Both the position numbers and the translations under genes were made by a program. Below are positions 1 to 14,562 of a stretch of DNA of 64,000 bases, in pieces. A model generated the notes under the pieces. That model was not told where the DNA came from, did no database searches, and saw nothing but the letters and a program-made list of their open reading frames with translations. The DNA comes from Margaritispora aquatica (lineage: Eukaryota > Ascomycota > Leotiomycetes > Helotiales > Discinellaceae): NCBI GenBank assembly GCA_007644065.1, contig VJWN01000006.1:1821330-1885329 (forward strand). Reading direction: 5' to 3'. How positions within the stretch are numbered: position 1 is the first letter of the stretch; the number at the start of each line of letters is the position of its first letter.

Positions 1-3
1 TAT

Positions 4-1317
4 TCAAGCCATTACTCCGTTCACCCAAACTTCCACGATAGATCTCGAGTTGCCAATATCCAAAGTAGGATCAGCACTCAGCAAGACAAGATCTGCTCTC
101 AGTCCGGCCTTGATCGTTCCGCGATCATACAGTCTAAAAGTGGACGCAGCAACAGAAGTCGCACCAGCAAGTGCTTCTCCTGGCGATAGTCCAGCTGCTA
201 CAAGCAGAGCGAGCGCTTCGTGAATTGAGATCCCAAACAGTGGGTTGGCAGGCACATATGGAGATGTGTTGCTATCAGTTCCAACCACAACAGGAATGCC
301 TGCTCAGAACGAAGTGTTCACGCTTGCAGCTGCGTGTAATGGAAATAATACATAGGGTGCGCCGGTGTTATTGACGATAGACTGTCATTGGTTAGTACAA
401 GAAAGGATGATAAGGAAGCACAGTTCTTACCTGCATCATGATGAGAGTGGGCACGATTTTCTCTGATGCAGAAGTCATATTATTGATCACCGCGCTTGTC
501 AATGCTACATCTAGTGGCGCATGAGTGATGATATCAACTCCTGTTCTGGCAGCTTGAGCATATGCGGAGAATGTTGTGGCATGGCTAATAACCAACTTGC
601 GGGCGGCATGAGCAGCAGCAATTACCTACAGCACATCAGGTCAGCTTTCAGCGACCCAAATTCCAAACTATTTTTTCTTTTTTTTGCTTACTGCTCTAAT
701 GGTGGCATCATCTGGTTCAAGTGGATCCAGAAATAGCTTGATGAAATCCACGCCTTCAGCCAAGCGATCCGCAACAAACTTCTTACCTGCAGCTGGGCTG
801 GCGATGAAAGAGTCTGTCGGGAAGCCAGGGATCAATGTGATCTTGGTTCTATTGACAGTACCTGCAGCACTTGAGTCTCTAGATTGCGATTAGTGTCTAT
901 GATGGGGAGGGGAGGTGGATTGAGTAGTTACTTGATATCAGTCACACCAAGCCCATTGCATGCGCTCACAGTTGAGTAGGGGAAAGTTCCCATATCAAGA
1001 GCAGTAGTGATTCCATATTCCCTCATCGTTGTCAAATATGCGCAGTCTGTTACATGGCAATGGGCATCGATAAGACCAGGCATGAGGTAGCCTCCATTGC
1101 CATCTACAACTGTTGCACCGTGTGGGTTTGCATTGCTGATGATGTTGCCAACCAGAACGACTGTTGATGTTTTCGACGCAAATTTGCAGCCATCAAAGGC
1201 ATGAACATTCGTGATGGCAGTTTTAGGTAAAGCTGCTGATCTGTCGTGGATTTCTGGAACACTACAAGCAGAACTAAGCGCCACAGCGCCTGTTAGGATT
1301 GAGATTGGGACGACCAT
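4..1317 (-). pseudogene. Amidohydrolase (imidazolonepropionase-like), one in-frame stop
   Basis: Four exons join cleanly: 1317-932, 878-692, 625-431 and 381-4 (382 codons). The product is a metal-dependent amidohydrolase. Residues about 78-86 carry the PGLIDAHCH metal-binding motif, TH occurs in DIITHAP, GTDSN lies near the C-terminus, and the end has GLRADLVLL followed by DP, as in the family. The N-terminus is hydrophobic and may be a secretion signal. Codon 282 (306-304) is TGA, inside the well-conserved stretch just before AGIPVVVGTD. No GT-AG intron that keeps frame would remove it; the one possible acceptor (300) shifts the frame. Family alignments usually have a coding residue here, so one nonsense substitution is the simplest reading. 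Everything downstream stays open, so inactivation is recent, or the base is a sequencing error, or the stop is read through. The substrate is unknown; fungal relatives are loosely called Xaa-Pro dipeptidase or imidazolonepropionase-like. Confidence 0.8.
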
Positions 1318-2068
1318 TTCGGTTGTTGTCTAATTAAAGCACCAAATGTTCAGAAGTACGTGAGAAGTGACTTCTCCCTTTTATGTGTGGTTATTCACAG
1401 GAGATGTGGTTTTCCTCCTTGCAAGTTGCAGCTACCAGGATCTAGATGCACGCTCCGATTCTTCAGCAAGCGGTGAAATGGCTGGTAACTTTCAGTCTCT
1501 TATATTAGCCAGCCCCTTTCAATGCCGACCAGTTCCAGCATGTTTTATGCAGGAAAAGATATACTATCAATATGATGGCGTTCGAAGTCAGCATTTATAT
1601 TATGTGTGTTTGAGCAACTGTGTTTGATTTGCTGGGCGCTCAGGCCTGCACATCTCTGACCATGCCACCGGTATTTCATTCTTCATGTGCCGCACAATGA
1701 GGCATGGCTTCTCTCAACAGTAACGATGACTCTGTTGCTTCCAAAAACTTCTTGCAATTCCTGTAGCCCCTATTGCATCTGCTGGTCAATTAATAGTCAA
1801 AGATGTTTAGAAGCGATACTAAGCCGCGAGTCTCTTTGGGACGAAATACGGTAATCATTACCATCGCAGGCTGATCATTACCTAGACGATAATTTCCTGG
1901 CAATTCGATGCTAGGCCGTGTACTGTTTCCCCTATTGTATGAGTATCAAAATAATCCTAGAACGTTGAAAGATTGATCATACCCAGGGCATCCCTACTCG
2001 TTTCATTGAACTCGTGAGCAAATCTTCGATGGAGTTATCTCCGTGAATCCAATTGACTATTTGACTAG
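1318..2068. other. Intergenic, divergent promoter region
   Basis: Lies between the 5' ends of the amidohydrolase and the Pth11-like relic. Short open frames here have no recognisable motif. No repeat or RNA gene was seen. Confidence 0.5.
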
Positions 2069-3579
2069 ATGACTCCCGCTCCCGCTCTTGTCCCACTCAT
2101 GATGCGCACTGTGGGTCAACAATTGAAATATATTCCCACGATGTCGTCTAACACTGTAAATTGTATTCCATGCTCTAACTCCTCCAAAGAAACAGTTCAG
2201 CTGATTTTGATGCTCATCACAGTATGAGCTTGACTCTCGGGTCGCTGAAATATTGGCTGGATCCATCATTCCGGCTATCATTGCATCAATCTTTGTGCTG
2301 GCTCGTATCTATACACGTTTGCGCATTGTTCATGAATGGGTTGGGATGATTTTTTGGGATTAAAATTGCTTGGGTAAGTTGAACTGGCAGTGGAGTACTC
2401 GAGTTGCAACGGGAAATCTATTATGCGTCAGGCATACAGCATTAAGACTGCTGAGAAAGAGCTCTAGTAACCTGAACGAAATGTTGACGCAGTTTAGTTT
2501 GGCGGCCTTGCACTCACAATCATCACGGTATGTAGCACTGATTACTTCCCATATTGAATATCAATTGATATCCCTCCACTATAACACGGTCAGAACTGCG
2601 CCAGATAACTAACAGATAACAGTGCACCTTTGTTCTCTACGGATCGGGACACCACCAACGCTTTCAAAGCGAAGCCAACGGAATCCTCACCATCAAGCTC
2701 GGTTTCGCTGTGCGAGTGATTTATAATTTCGTCCTAGGAGCCACAAAAATCGAAATATGCGCCTTCAATCTTCACATTTTTTTCGACAGCACAAGCAAGC
2801 GAATTTCATATGTGCTAGCGGGATTTATAGGACTATATTCGATTTTCTTCATGATTTTCACAATGTGGCTCTGTTTCCCGGATCCCAAGAAGCGTTTTAG
2901 GAAATGCACACGCAATACGCCGGATTTATACGTTTCTGCTGCTTCTGATATCTTGGCGGATCTTTTGTTGTTGGTGTTTGTGGTGCCAAGAATATGTCAG
3001 TCGCTTTTCAATATCTGTCACAGGTAGTTTGTGCTAATTGTCCCCAAGTGCGACTGAACATACCAACAAGATTGAAGATATGGCTTCTTAGCATTTTATC
3101 TCTAAGTATTCTTGTCATCGTACGGCCTTCCTACGAATGTTCAAAGTCCAAAGCTTAAACAACAGCAAAGATCGCTCATGTAAGCATACTCGCGCCCATA
3201 ACGCGTCTCCCTCAGGCTAAACAACGCAGGGGACTTCTCCAACATCACAACCTGGTCTGCAGTTGAAGTGCACACTGGTTTGTTCTGCGCCTCAGCACCA
3301 GCTACACAGCCCCTGCTGCAGAAGATGTTCCCACGATCGTTTGCGATGTTGAGTGAACGCTCGAACAAGTCACCTGTGTACTCGAAGAAGGCGGCGAAGG
3401 AATATAAAAGGGGCTCGGTACAATTGAGCGATGTAGAGCCAGTTCGTGTGGATCGGTCTGAGACTAAGGTTTGGGCCAGTGTAAGGCCAGAGGGTGGTGC
3501 ACATAGCCAGGCTTTAGCATCAAAGACAGCCGAAGTTGGTGAGAATCCCGACCCTTGTGCTCTCGAGGTAACTCGGTGA
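2069..3579 (+). pseudogene. Pth11-like / fungal rhodopsin-domain 7TM protein, decayed
   Basis: Blocks in different frames resemble the fungal integral-membrane rhodopsin-like family that includes Pth11. They include a first transmembrane segment followed by ARIYTRLRIVHEW (about 2250-2340). A long block follows at 2710-3027, with ATKIEICAFNLHIFFD and several hydrophobic helices. The last loop near 3244-3330 (WSAVEVHTGLFCASAP, then LLQKMFP) resembles the family's final helix and cytosolic start. The tail to 3579 is charged. At 2338-2346 the reading frame breaks inside the family hallmark EWGWDD: the sequence has GGG where one more G would restore it. Stops also lie upstream of the first helix in this frame, and no full splice model closes. 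The family acts as plasma-membrane receptors, often for surface or host cues. An intact gene with unusual introns is less likely but not excluded. Confidence 0.6.
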
Positions 3580-3893
3580 ACAGAGCAGATGTCGAAATTA
3601 CGATTGAGAATAATTGGCCTGTTTCATTCAGCTAGATTCACTGTAAGTGCGTCGTGAAAGTCAAAATTTTTGGGCAAGTGTGATTTAAACTTCTACGATG
3701 TCAGCTAGATGAAGCGAGATAGTCTCAAGCGGGATAACTTCAAGTCCGACAGTCAGACTAAGTGAATCTGTGCTTACTGTCACCACTTTGCGAGTTCAGC
3801 GTGTTGAAAACTGATAGATTTTTGATATGTCTTCTCAATTGTTATGAACATTCATTTTGTCAACTTTCATTCCGCTTTCATTCTCTGCACATA
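3580..3893. other. Intergenic, convergent 3' ends
   Basis: Short AT-rich spacer between the receptor relic and the GH30 gene. Nothing else was recognised. Confidence 0.5.
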
Positions 3894-6555
<2,662 letters not shown>

Positions 6556-8023
6556 TCACCAAAGAACAGTCTGCTCATACCTACCCCAAGGATACATATC
6601 CCGTCCTCCTGCCTCTTTAATCCTCCTCCTCACCAACCTCTTCAGGTCCGCCTCATCGGGCAAATGCGCACTCCATAAACATGACGTGTTCTCCCATGGC
6701 CGATTGTTGTACTCTTTCAACCCTGCAGATGCACCGTCACGGGTATAGCTCAGATCTTTCGGGTTCAGATACCAATGGTTGGGCATTTGGGCTAGGAACT
6801 GGAACACCTCGCTCCATGTTCCGGATGTGAGATCCACATCTTCCATCCAGAGGGCCGAGAAATGAGAGGTAGAGAGTGGGATATCCTTGCATGGAGTAAT
6901 GCACCTGAGGAGATTCGCCGCACTGATTTTGACGCGCTTAAGGTATAGCGATTTCAGCCCTGTGGAAGTCGGTTGCCAATCCAAGAGATCAACATCAAGA
7001 ATATGCGTCCCCCAAATCCCAAGCGTGTCAAGATTCTTGCACTTCGAAACTATCTCAAAAATTCCATGCATATGTTCATGATTCGGGTGTTCGAGCTGCA
7101 CATTCGAGCGTGGGTACGCTTGATCGTCTTCTTCGTCGTCGTCGCTATCGTCCCATGACCAGCGCGTGTAGTCTTTTGAGCCGCCTGAGCCAGTGGCATC
7201 CATAACATCGAGAAAGAAGCGTTTGAGCTGCAGCCATAGCGTAGCTGAAGTGCCACGTTCGATCTCGACAAAGTTGTAGGTGCATGGGAGAGCTAACCGG
7301 AGGGTGGTCAGGTGTGTTGCTAGCTTTGGCGAAGAGAAATAGTCGGAGAGTTGCGATGTAATTGAGGATATCAATTGCATGCTTCCATTTACTGCTCGTA
7401 CGACTTCATCTCGCCTTCCAGTCTCATACGAGCTCTGCCAGGGACCTCCAACCACTACTTCCAACGACTCAAGCAAAGATAGATTCTCCAGAACTTCACA
7501 AATACTCGGAGCTGCTACGTTGGTTGACTGTAACTTTCGCTCTCTCAAATCCTCACTCTGATCTCCACTGTACGTCCGAAAATCCTGATCAGCAACACCA
7601 AATTTTAGCCTCAAGTTAGTGACACATGAGACTACACTAGCCTCAGAACACAGCCAGTTTTGTATCGCAAGGTCCTGATTCCCACCATCCCAAGTGATGA
7701 GAGCACAGCCAAAAAGCACACGTCTTGCGGCTCGATTGAATTTCTGGGACACGAAACGGAGAGTGCGGAGTGTGGGTAGATCTGGAGAGCCATGGGCATA
7801 GGGTGAGTAGTTCTCGACGTATCGATGGGGATGCATTGTTCCGTGAACGATGCGGTACATTCTTCCTCCTTGGTGGTTTACTTTGGGTGGTGCTGGGATG
7901 ATCTTGGCGAGCTTGAAGTGCGATGCGATCGATACGTTGGTTAGAAAGGAGTTTTTTCTAGGGATGCAATCTTTAGCATACCTCATCGTAGATTTCAGTC
8001 GGTAAATCGCTCATAGACGCCAT
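6556..8023 (-). CDS. F-box-like protein of unknown target
   Basis: A tiny first exon (8023-7982) encodes 14 residues containing DLPTEIYDE, the usual start of a fungal F-box. A 70-bp intron follows (GTATGC donor, CTAAC branch site, acceptor at 7912). Exon 2 runs 7911-6556, for 465 residues in all. LRFVSQKFNRAARRVLF (about residues 70-85) fits the second half of the F-box helical unit. The rest lacks transmembrane or secretion signals, is rich in leucine-spaced segments, and has one acidic stretch of Asp/Glu near the middle. Such proteins bind Skp1 and recruit substrates for ubiquitination by SCF complexes. The substrate is unknown. An alternative ATG at 7986 inside the proposed intron would give an unrelated N-terminus without the F-box start and is less likely. 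Confidence 0.65.
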
Positions 8024-8577
8024 GATCTAATTGTTGATTAATTCGCCTTGTGAAAGAAGCGTTCTTGGGATCTCGAGGTCTTGCTGACGGTGAGAAGCAT
8101 TTCGAGAAAGGGATTGGGGAAAAAGTGGAGCTTGCCATCAGGCAGATGTCGTCGCACGTGATGTTTACTTTGGACAAATGATTTTGGGTTTGGAGGATAC
8201 TATGGTAATTAATGCGAGGAGCTTTGCAGTGAAACTTATGATGAAAGGGGACTAGTTTTAAATGACATGAAAAAGAGCCAAAGAATTAAAAAGAAACAAT
8301 GAATGTACTTGCTCGACTAGTTACCTTATAGAGAATAATGTGATCATGAGAAAGACAAGCGAGAGCGAGGAAGACATTCACAACAGAGTTGAAGGGAAAG
8401 GGGCAGGACCCAATCAGATATAAGTGATCAAAGTGAGGTGAGTCGTAGTATTGATTACATTACTACCTTTATAATAGACCACATATCATCATAGCATTGG
8501 TTCCCAACTCATCTCCAGGTAAAGACCCAAAAATCGCACGAAATCTAAGGTATCAAATGAACGTCTTAAGCCAGCTC
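8024..8577. other. Intergenic, tandem genes
   Basis: Promoter of the F-box gene and 3' flank of the permease gene. No further feature was recognised. Confidence 0.5.
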
Positions 8578-10650
8578 TCAGACAGCAAACATCTTCTCAA
8601 CAACACTCTGCTTCCTTCCCGAGGCAGCAGCGATATTCTTCGCATCATTTGCAGCAATGATATCCTCGCCCGTCTCAGCATGTTCCATCATAGATTCGTG
8701 GTGCGGAGACAGGATGTTGAAGCCGTAGTAGAATACACCTGCTGCGATGAAACTGTACAGATATCCAATTCCGAAAAGATGCTGTCCGCCAATCGTAACA
8801 CTGGTCTTCTCGCCACCAGCCATGACAATGCTGTTCACGAATCCAGGAAGAGGAGGGATGCAGCCGATGAAGAACGCAGCCACAGCACGCCAGTTGGATG
8901 CGAACTTTGGCGAATAGCGGTACATGCCTTGGAAATCATACATGTCTGGCACGGAAACCTTGCCCTTTCGCACGATATAGTAATCAGTGATGAGGATGGA
9001 TGTCATGGGCCCTAAGAAGATGGTGTATCCACCGAGGAAAGCAAGAAATTTAGCAGCGGAAGCAAGAATCTTCCACGGCACGAACCCCCAGCTACCAATG
9101 AAAGCGGCGAGAAGCTGACCACGACGGATGTTGATGTACTTGGGCAGGAAGGACATCAAATCGTTGGCGGCGGAGATGGAGTTGGCGGAAATGTTGATAC
9201 CGAGCGTGACGATGATCAGACCGATGGCTGCGAATGCTGCGGCAGCACGTCCACCAGAGGATCCTGACTCCATCCATCGCTCAATGATGTCAATTGGGTT
9301 CCACAGAGTCTTGCCATATACTGGCTCAGAAGCGGCAGCAGTGAAGATTCCGAGGAGACCGACGATAGCTGATAACAATTAGTACTAGTTGAGATATGTG
9401 TGAAAATTCGACTCACTGAAGATGACTGGAATAACGATAACTTGGACATTCTGCGAGCTGGGCTTTTTAGAGTATCTCGAGAAATCGGCAATATTGAGAC
9501 CAAGTGTGGCATAGTTACCAAGCACTCCGTTCAAGTCTACAAAACCTCTTGTTAGAAAGATCAAATTTTGACACAGCTTTTGGTGATCACTCACTGAGGA
9601 AGAAGGCCCAAACGAGCACTGAACCATGTGCAGTCGCAGGTCCAGAGATGACGGCACTGTGACTGACAGTGCCACCAGCTTTGTGCAAGGTAGAACCGAA
9701 AACGGCCAAGAACACAATGGGTGCAATAACACTCTTGAAGGCGAAGAAGTATTGCACCTTGGTGTAAGGAATGCACAGGAACGGTAGTTGCAGTAAGAAG
9801 TACAGCACGAATCCGACCATTCCTGCAGTGGTGATTCCTTCACCCTCTGGGAGATGATTGGGGATGCGTGCGAAGCTTGGCCAAATCGCTGTGAGCAAGA
9901 CACTCATACATTGTCCTCCGGTTGTGGTTTGCACACTTTTTGAAATCAGCCATATACAAAATCATGTCGTGACAGGATTTACTTACCCAAGCCAAACAAT
10001 AGCGAGGACACAACGAGACAATACGACGAACTGAGCAAAGTAGTAACCAAATGGCATACGAGCCAAAACAGGGAATGGGGTGTGAAGCTAGACGAGTCAG
10101 CATTGATCAGGTTAGTCGAGAAACTTTGTTCACTCACAGTAGCTCCCATGCGACCGTTGATCGTGATCACACAACCCATCACAAAATTACCCAAAACACA
10201 TGCACCGATGGCCATTTTCCAATTGAGCCCAACGGCGATCATAGAAGAAGCTGCAGGTATTGACTTAGTACAATTACTCAACTCACGAGAGGTAACAGTT
10301 TCGACTTACCAACTTCCCAATTGGACACAGCCCATGCGTCGGCCATCCAGTAGGCAACGTAGGCACCTGATCCCCACGTACGCTTAGAAGGTGGGATTGG
10401 GTCAAAATCAGCATTGGAAGCTGATTTTGTCTTTGCGAAACTGCTCTCCTCTTGGCGCACGGCGAGGCTGAAATGGAATCGCTTCCTCATCGACGATACT
10501 TGGCCTGTCTCTGCCGGCTCAACGATGGATGAGACTGGAGAGCCATCCTTCTCGTTGCTCGAGAGTATCTTGTTATCCTGAGTAGCCACTGTGATTGAAT
10601 GAGCATGCGATCCGTATGTGACGAGGTTCGCAAACGGGGTGGAACATACT
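8578..10650 (-). CDS. NCS1 nucleobase/nucleoside:cation symporter (Fur-type)
   Basis: Seven coding exons: 10650, 10588-10310, 10250-10138, 10087-9987, 9935-9595, 9536-9417 and 9368-8578 (581 residues). The first coding exon contributes a single base. The A at 10650 joins TG at 10588-10587, so splicing creates the ATG. The product has the NCS1 hallmarks: a cytosolic tail with ADFDPIPPSKRTW, then ASSMIAVGLNWK. QTTTGGQCM and GNYATLGLNIADFSRYSK follow, with GINISANSISAANDL further on, and about 12 hydrophobic segments overall. Family members import uracil, uridine, allantoin, thiamine or related compounds with a proton or sodium ion across the plasma membrane. The Fur-like tail suggests uracil, uridine or allantoin, but specificity is not readable. 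Seven exons is intron-rich for this window. Confidence 0.9.
10589..10649 (-). promoter_or_regulatory. Intron splitting the permease start codon
   Basis: A 61-bp intron with a GTATGT donor at 10649-10644 and an ACAG acceptor ending at 10589. Removing it joins A to TG and creates the only in-frame ATG. The upstream leader back to the TATA box has no ATG. If retained, the intron offers out-of-frame ATGs only, so splicing is needed for translation. Confidence 0.75.
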
Positions 10651-10777
10651 TGTGAGTACTTGAAGTGGTACAAGTAACGATGACTTGATGAATTCCACTC
10701 AATCACTATGTTGATGCCAATGATCCGATGGTAGGAGAGGAGTGGCGAGAAACCAAGCTGTGGAGGGAGACAAGAAG

Positions 10778-10783
10778 TTTATA
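10778..10783 (-). promoter_or_regulatory. TATA box of the permease gene
   Basis: TATAAA on the minus strand, about 130 bp upstream of the last leader base. It predicts a transcript start near 10750 and a leader of about 100 nt before the start-codon intron. Confidence 0.45.
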
Positions 10784-12925
10784 TCAATTCCAGCTTCTCT
10801 AGATCTTCGGCTATCCCGTGTGCTACCTAGCTCCCCCTAGTGCACGAGATGAAGAGGCTTGAAGATAAGGATAGTAATGTAAAATGCGTGCCGAGACTTT
10901 ACCAATGCCTAACGTTAACGAGTGGTAAGGGCCTGGTAGGGTTTGGTAGAGGTATGGTAGGCGTGGTAGGACACACACGATCAAACGTTCTGATACGCTT
11001 CCTAGCTGATAAGAGTGGCCGCGCCGACCCAATGGAATATTGGAAAAGTCTAAATGAAGACAAAGAAAATGGCAAATCAGGGCGAGGCGAGGGTTGCCTC
11101 GCCCTCTCAGACTTCTCATGTGCCGGGTCGCACATCATGATAGACGGGTAGACTAGTTATCACCTGGGATCCATAGATCTGGCTGAGCTGAGCATAGGAT
11201 ACGTGGGCATACGCAGCAGCGCAGGTATCTCCACATCTTGATCTCCAGCCCAGAGGAGACGAGCATTGGAGGAGCACTTGACGAGTAGCGATAAAACTTT
11301 GTCTTGTTTAGATGGGATTCGCGGATGGCGGGGGAAATTCAAGACGAATGACAGGGAACACAGAGGCGCCGATCCACGGGCCGCGGCAGCATGTCTGAGT
11401 CGCCGACCATGCTTGACCGCGTCCAGCTCTCCAAGACTTGTAAGCGAGAGTAAGCTTACCTGTTCTCAATCTAGCTTCACCCTCTTTGTAAGCTATCCTT
11501 ACCTCGACCGACCAATGAAGATTCGTGGGATCATCACTTTTAGGCATAGAGTCGAGATATAGAGATAAGGTGCCGAAATCTCATTCGGAGATGATATCCC
11601 AAGTAGGCATTAAAGTTGTCCTAAATATGAAGTACTACTTGAGAATTTCGATGAGATTAGCTAGAATGCGAGGGCAGTGTGTATGAAGTACTTCTGCGCT
11701 TCATAGGTTAATACGGTATTTGATGTAACGTGGTCAAAAAGATCGTCTATGTGAAGGTATCTAAACAAGCAGGTTGCGCAACAAAACACCACGTTATTAA
11801 GATATTCTCTTCACCCCACACTCTTTATCTCGAATACGACTTAGATCATCGACATACCTTAAGCGAGACATCAATACATCAATCGCATTGGATATGATCC
11901 ACCCTACCTCCACAACACTGTCTTGCTTCTCAGATACTTGTATCAGTTCATGAACACCCCTAGCGTGCACTGAGCGACAACACACAAGATAAAGATCACG
12001 GCTCAACTGACCTCATCGAAGATCCCACATGGCAGATCGCTTGATTTATCATAGACATGGAATGTCTCAATATCTTTTACAAAGATAAATGCGTTTTAGC
12101 TGGTGAAGTCCAAACTCCTCGAGCAATTGAATGACGTTGTTGCACTGGAGAAGCAAATATGATGGCGAGGTCATCGTGGTTCGTGGGGCGATACGTACTT
12201 GTATGCAATGCAAGTGTTCATCCGAGACACAAAGTGTGCTCTCATATCATGTGGAAACAAGGAAAACTTATCAAAGAAGCTTCAAGCCTTCAACTGATAG
12301 CCCTGTGTTAGATCTGCCAAGGACAGCTGCAGACTGTCCAAATCGAAGAATGTTCGAGACGCACAGGCATTGACTCGGAGAATCTGATGTTATGATTTGA
12401 GGAGAGCTCGGCTCATGATCTTGGTAGATCCAACACACTCTATGATTTGGAATACGAAGGTATTTGCTGTCTAGGATGTGGTTATCTTTTGGTTTCTGGT
12501 TGAACATTTCTTCCGGATGAAATGCTACAATACCTAGTTGACACTAGGTACTGCTATGACTTCTGTTTGCCCCGCACTTCGATTTCACGTCACGGAAAAA
12601 TGAGTTCCCCATAGGGAAAGAATTTGTATGGAAAAAATCATCAAGAGTCATCATCAGTATGTGCATGTTAGAATATCCCATACGGCATGTATGCAAACAA
12701 AGATTGTATAGATCATGCATATGTATGGATCACATGACTCTCGACCATAGATAGCTCCCATCCTCATCACCTGACGCATGTTGATGTCACTATTTATCCT
12801 ACTCGGACAAAAACATGTAAGGAGAATATGTAAAAATCATCTACGCTGTGTTTCAATTGGCTATCTATCATACAAGAAGGAATATAGATAAACATCGATA
12901 TGCCCAAACACCAGTCACATCTCGC
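10784..12925. other. Long intergenic region
   Basis: More than 2 kb without a convincing gene. Open frames on both strands are short and lack motifs. The 11.0-11.5 kb part has higher GC than its flanks and contains an open frame on each strand, consistent with chance. No repeat or RNA gene was seen. Confidence 0.45.
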
Positions 12926-14494
12926 TTAAGGAAGCGGGATACTTTGCGCATTCGAAGTGAACAACCCCTCGGGATCATACGCAGCCTTCAAACGCTGTAA
13001 CTTAGGATAATTTGCACCATATAACCTCACACTCCACTCCGCTTCCGTAAGCAACGTATCTCTATAATTTGCAAACCCCCTAATCGGGATCTCTTGCTCT
13101 GTCAGGGCCTTCTCAAACGGCAACATCTGGTTCTTCAAGTACTGCGGCCCATCGACTGGATACTCTGCCGTGCCCACACTGTTCGCCTCCCAGCGGATGA
13201 GCCACAAGTTCTTACCGTGTGCGTACGCGGTATCTGAATCCTTTACCTTTCGTGACACGCCACCCCAGAGATCCAGGAAGCCGGACTTGCGTAGATCAGT
13301 GCGGTTGAATGCGTATGTGGTGTAGTTAAACAGCGTGTAGATGAGATCGTATGTGAGGGGGTGGTCAGTCGTGGTGGTTAGCGCTTGAGTGTAGAATGCT
13401 CTGCCGGCTGAGACACCACCATCGGTTTGGTTCATGCCGCTGGCGACGATACTGTCCATTTGGTAGAAGGGAAGCTCAGTCTTTGTGATCACAGTCGTGT
13501 TTGGGAGACGCTCAAGCAGTGGTGCGATGATCTTGTCGAAGTTCTTGGGGTTGCCGTAGAAGTACCCCGATGCTGTGTATGGCGGTGCGCTCAATGGGAA
13601 GCGGAGAGCAAGCTCATCGGGTGCATCGCTGATGGCGTATTCTTGGACACCAAGGAGTGCTTCAGCGCCACGCTTGATATCGAGTGTGCCCATTGTTATA
13701 GTAAAGTTTACTGCGTTGGCATAGGTTGGCTTCCAGGTCTTTGTGGTAAGCGAGATGAGGATTCCGAAAGAAGATCCAGCACCTTTAGCTGCCCAAAGCA
13801 AGTCGGATTTTGGTCCTCCCTTGACGATCGTACCGTTGTATCTGTTTGATTGTAAGCAAAAGGAAGAAGAACGAGGAGTTGCGACTTTGAGTTGAAAGCT
13901 TGAAGTTAAAACTTACAGCATGTACTCAACACTATCAATGTTGTCCATTGGCGTGCCCAAGAACCTCGACGTCGATCCATAGCCGCCACCAATAACCGAA
14001 CCTGCCAAACCGACACGGCCATGACGAACATGAGGGAAATGACGCCCAGCTTGCTCCCACAAATACTTAGCACCAGGTCCAACTCTTACTCCACCACCAT
14101 ATGTGAATAACCCCGTACTTTGGTCAACACTCATGGCAGTGAAAGCAGCCATGTTCACAACTAAATTCCCTGGATCACCAAACCCATATGCAGCAAAGGA
14201 ATGACCGCCTCCTAACGCAGAGACCTTGACGCCAGCTGCTCTAGCACAAGAGAGTGATGAAGCGAGCTGTGCATTGTCAGTCGGATACGCCATCATTGCC
14301 GGGTCTGGTTTCAGACGAAGCTGCCATGCTGATGTTTCGGTGGTCCAGTTGCTGGCGTCGTCTGCAATATTGCGGACTCCTGCTGCTGTAAGGCATGACT
14401 GTAGGGATGTGGTGTTCTGAGCTGAGATCAATGCAGGGGCTAGCAGAAAGAGTGAGTGTGCGAGAACTCGCTTGAATGAGAGTGAGGAGTCCAT
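12926..14494 (-). CDS. Secreted FAD-linked oligosaccharide oxidase (AA7, BBE-like)
   Basis: Exons 14494-13917 and 13841-12926 give 497 residues. The start at 14494 gives a good signal peptide ending ALISAQ. An upstream in-frame ATG at 14533 adds 13 residues, but it lies within 25-30 bp of a TATA box and so probably outside the mRNA. The PCMH/VAO FAD domain is clear: GGGHSFAAYG carries the histidine that usually bonds FAD. Then come FTYGGGVRVG, GSVIGGGYG and the C-terminal berberine-bridge helix (LKAAYDPEGLF). Family members oxidise the reducing end of oligosaccharides to lactones, or oxidise secondary metabolites. The second flavin-linking cysteine (usually HGTC) is missing; the site reads HGRVGLAGS. 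It sits back to back with a lactonase gene, which supports a sugar-oxidising role. Confidence 0.88.
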
Positions 14495-14556
14495 TGTGCT
14501 GGGAATAAACGAAAGAGCGTGGTTGAAGTTCATTTACTTCAAGTGATCGTCCTCGA

Positions 14557-14562
14557 TATATA
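14557..14562 (-). promoter_or_regulatory. TATA box of the AA7 oxidase gene
   Basis: TATATA on the minus strand, 63 bp upstream of the chosen ATG (14494) and only about 24 bp upstream of the other candidate ATG (14533). It helps to decide the start. Confidence 0.45.

Noticed and set aside
10278..10706. Permease start taken as one exon from 10706
   Set aside because: That frame begins with GTG, not ATG, and needs a strong intron to be retained.
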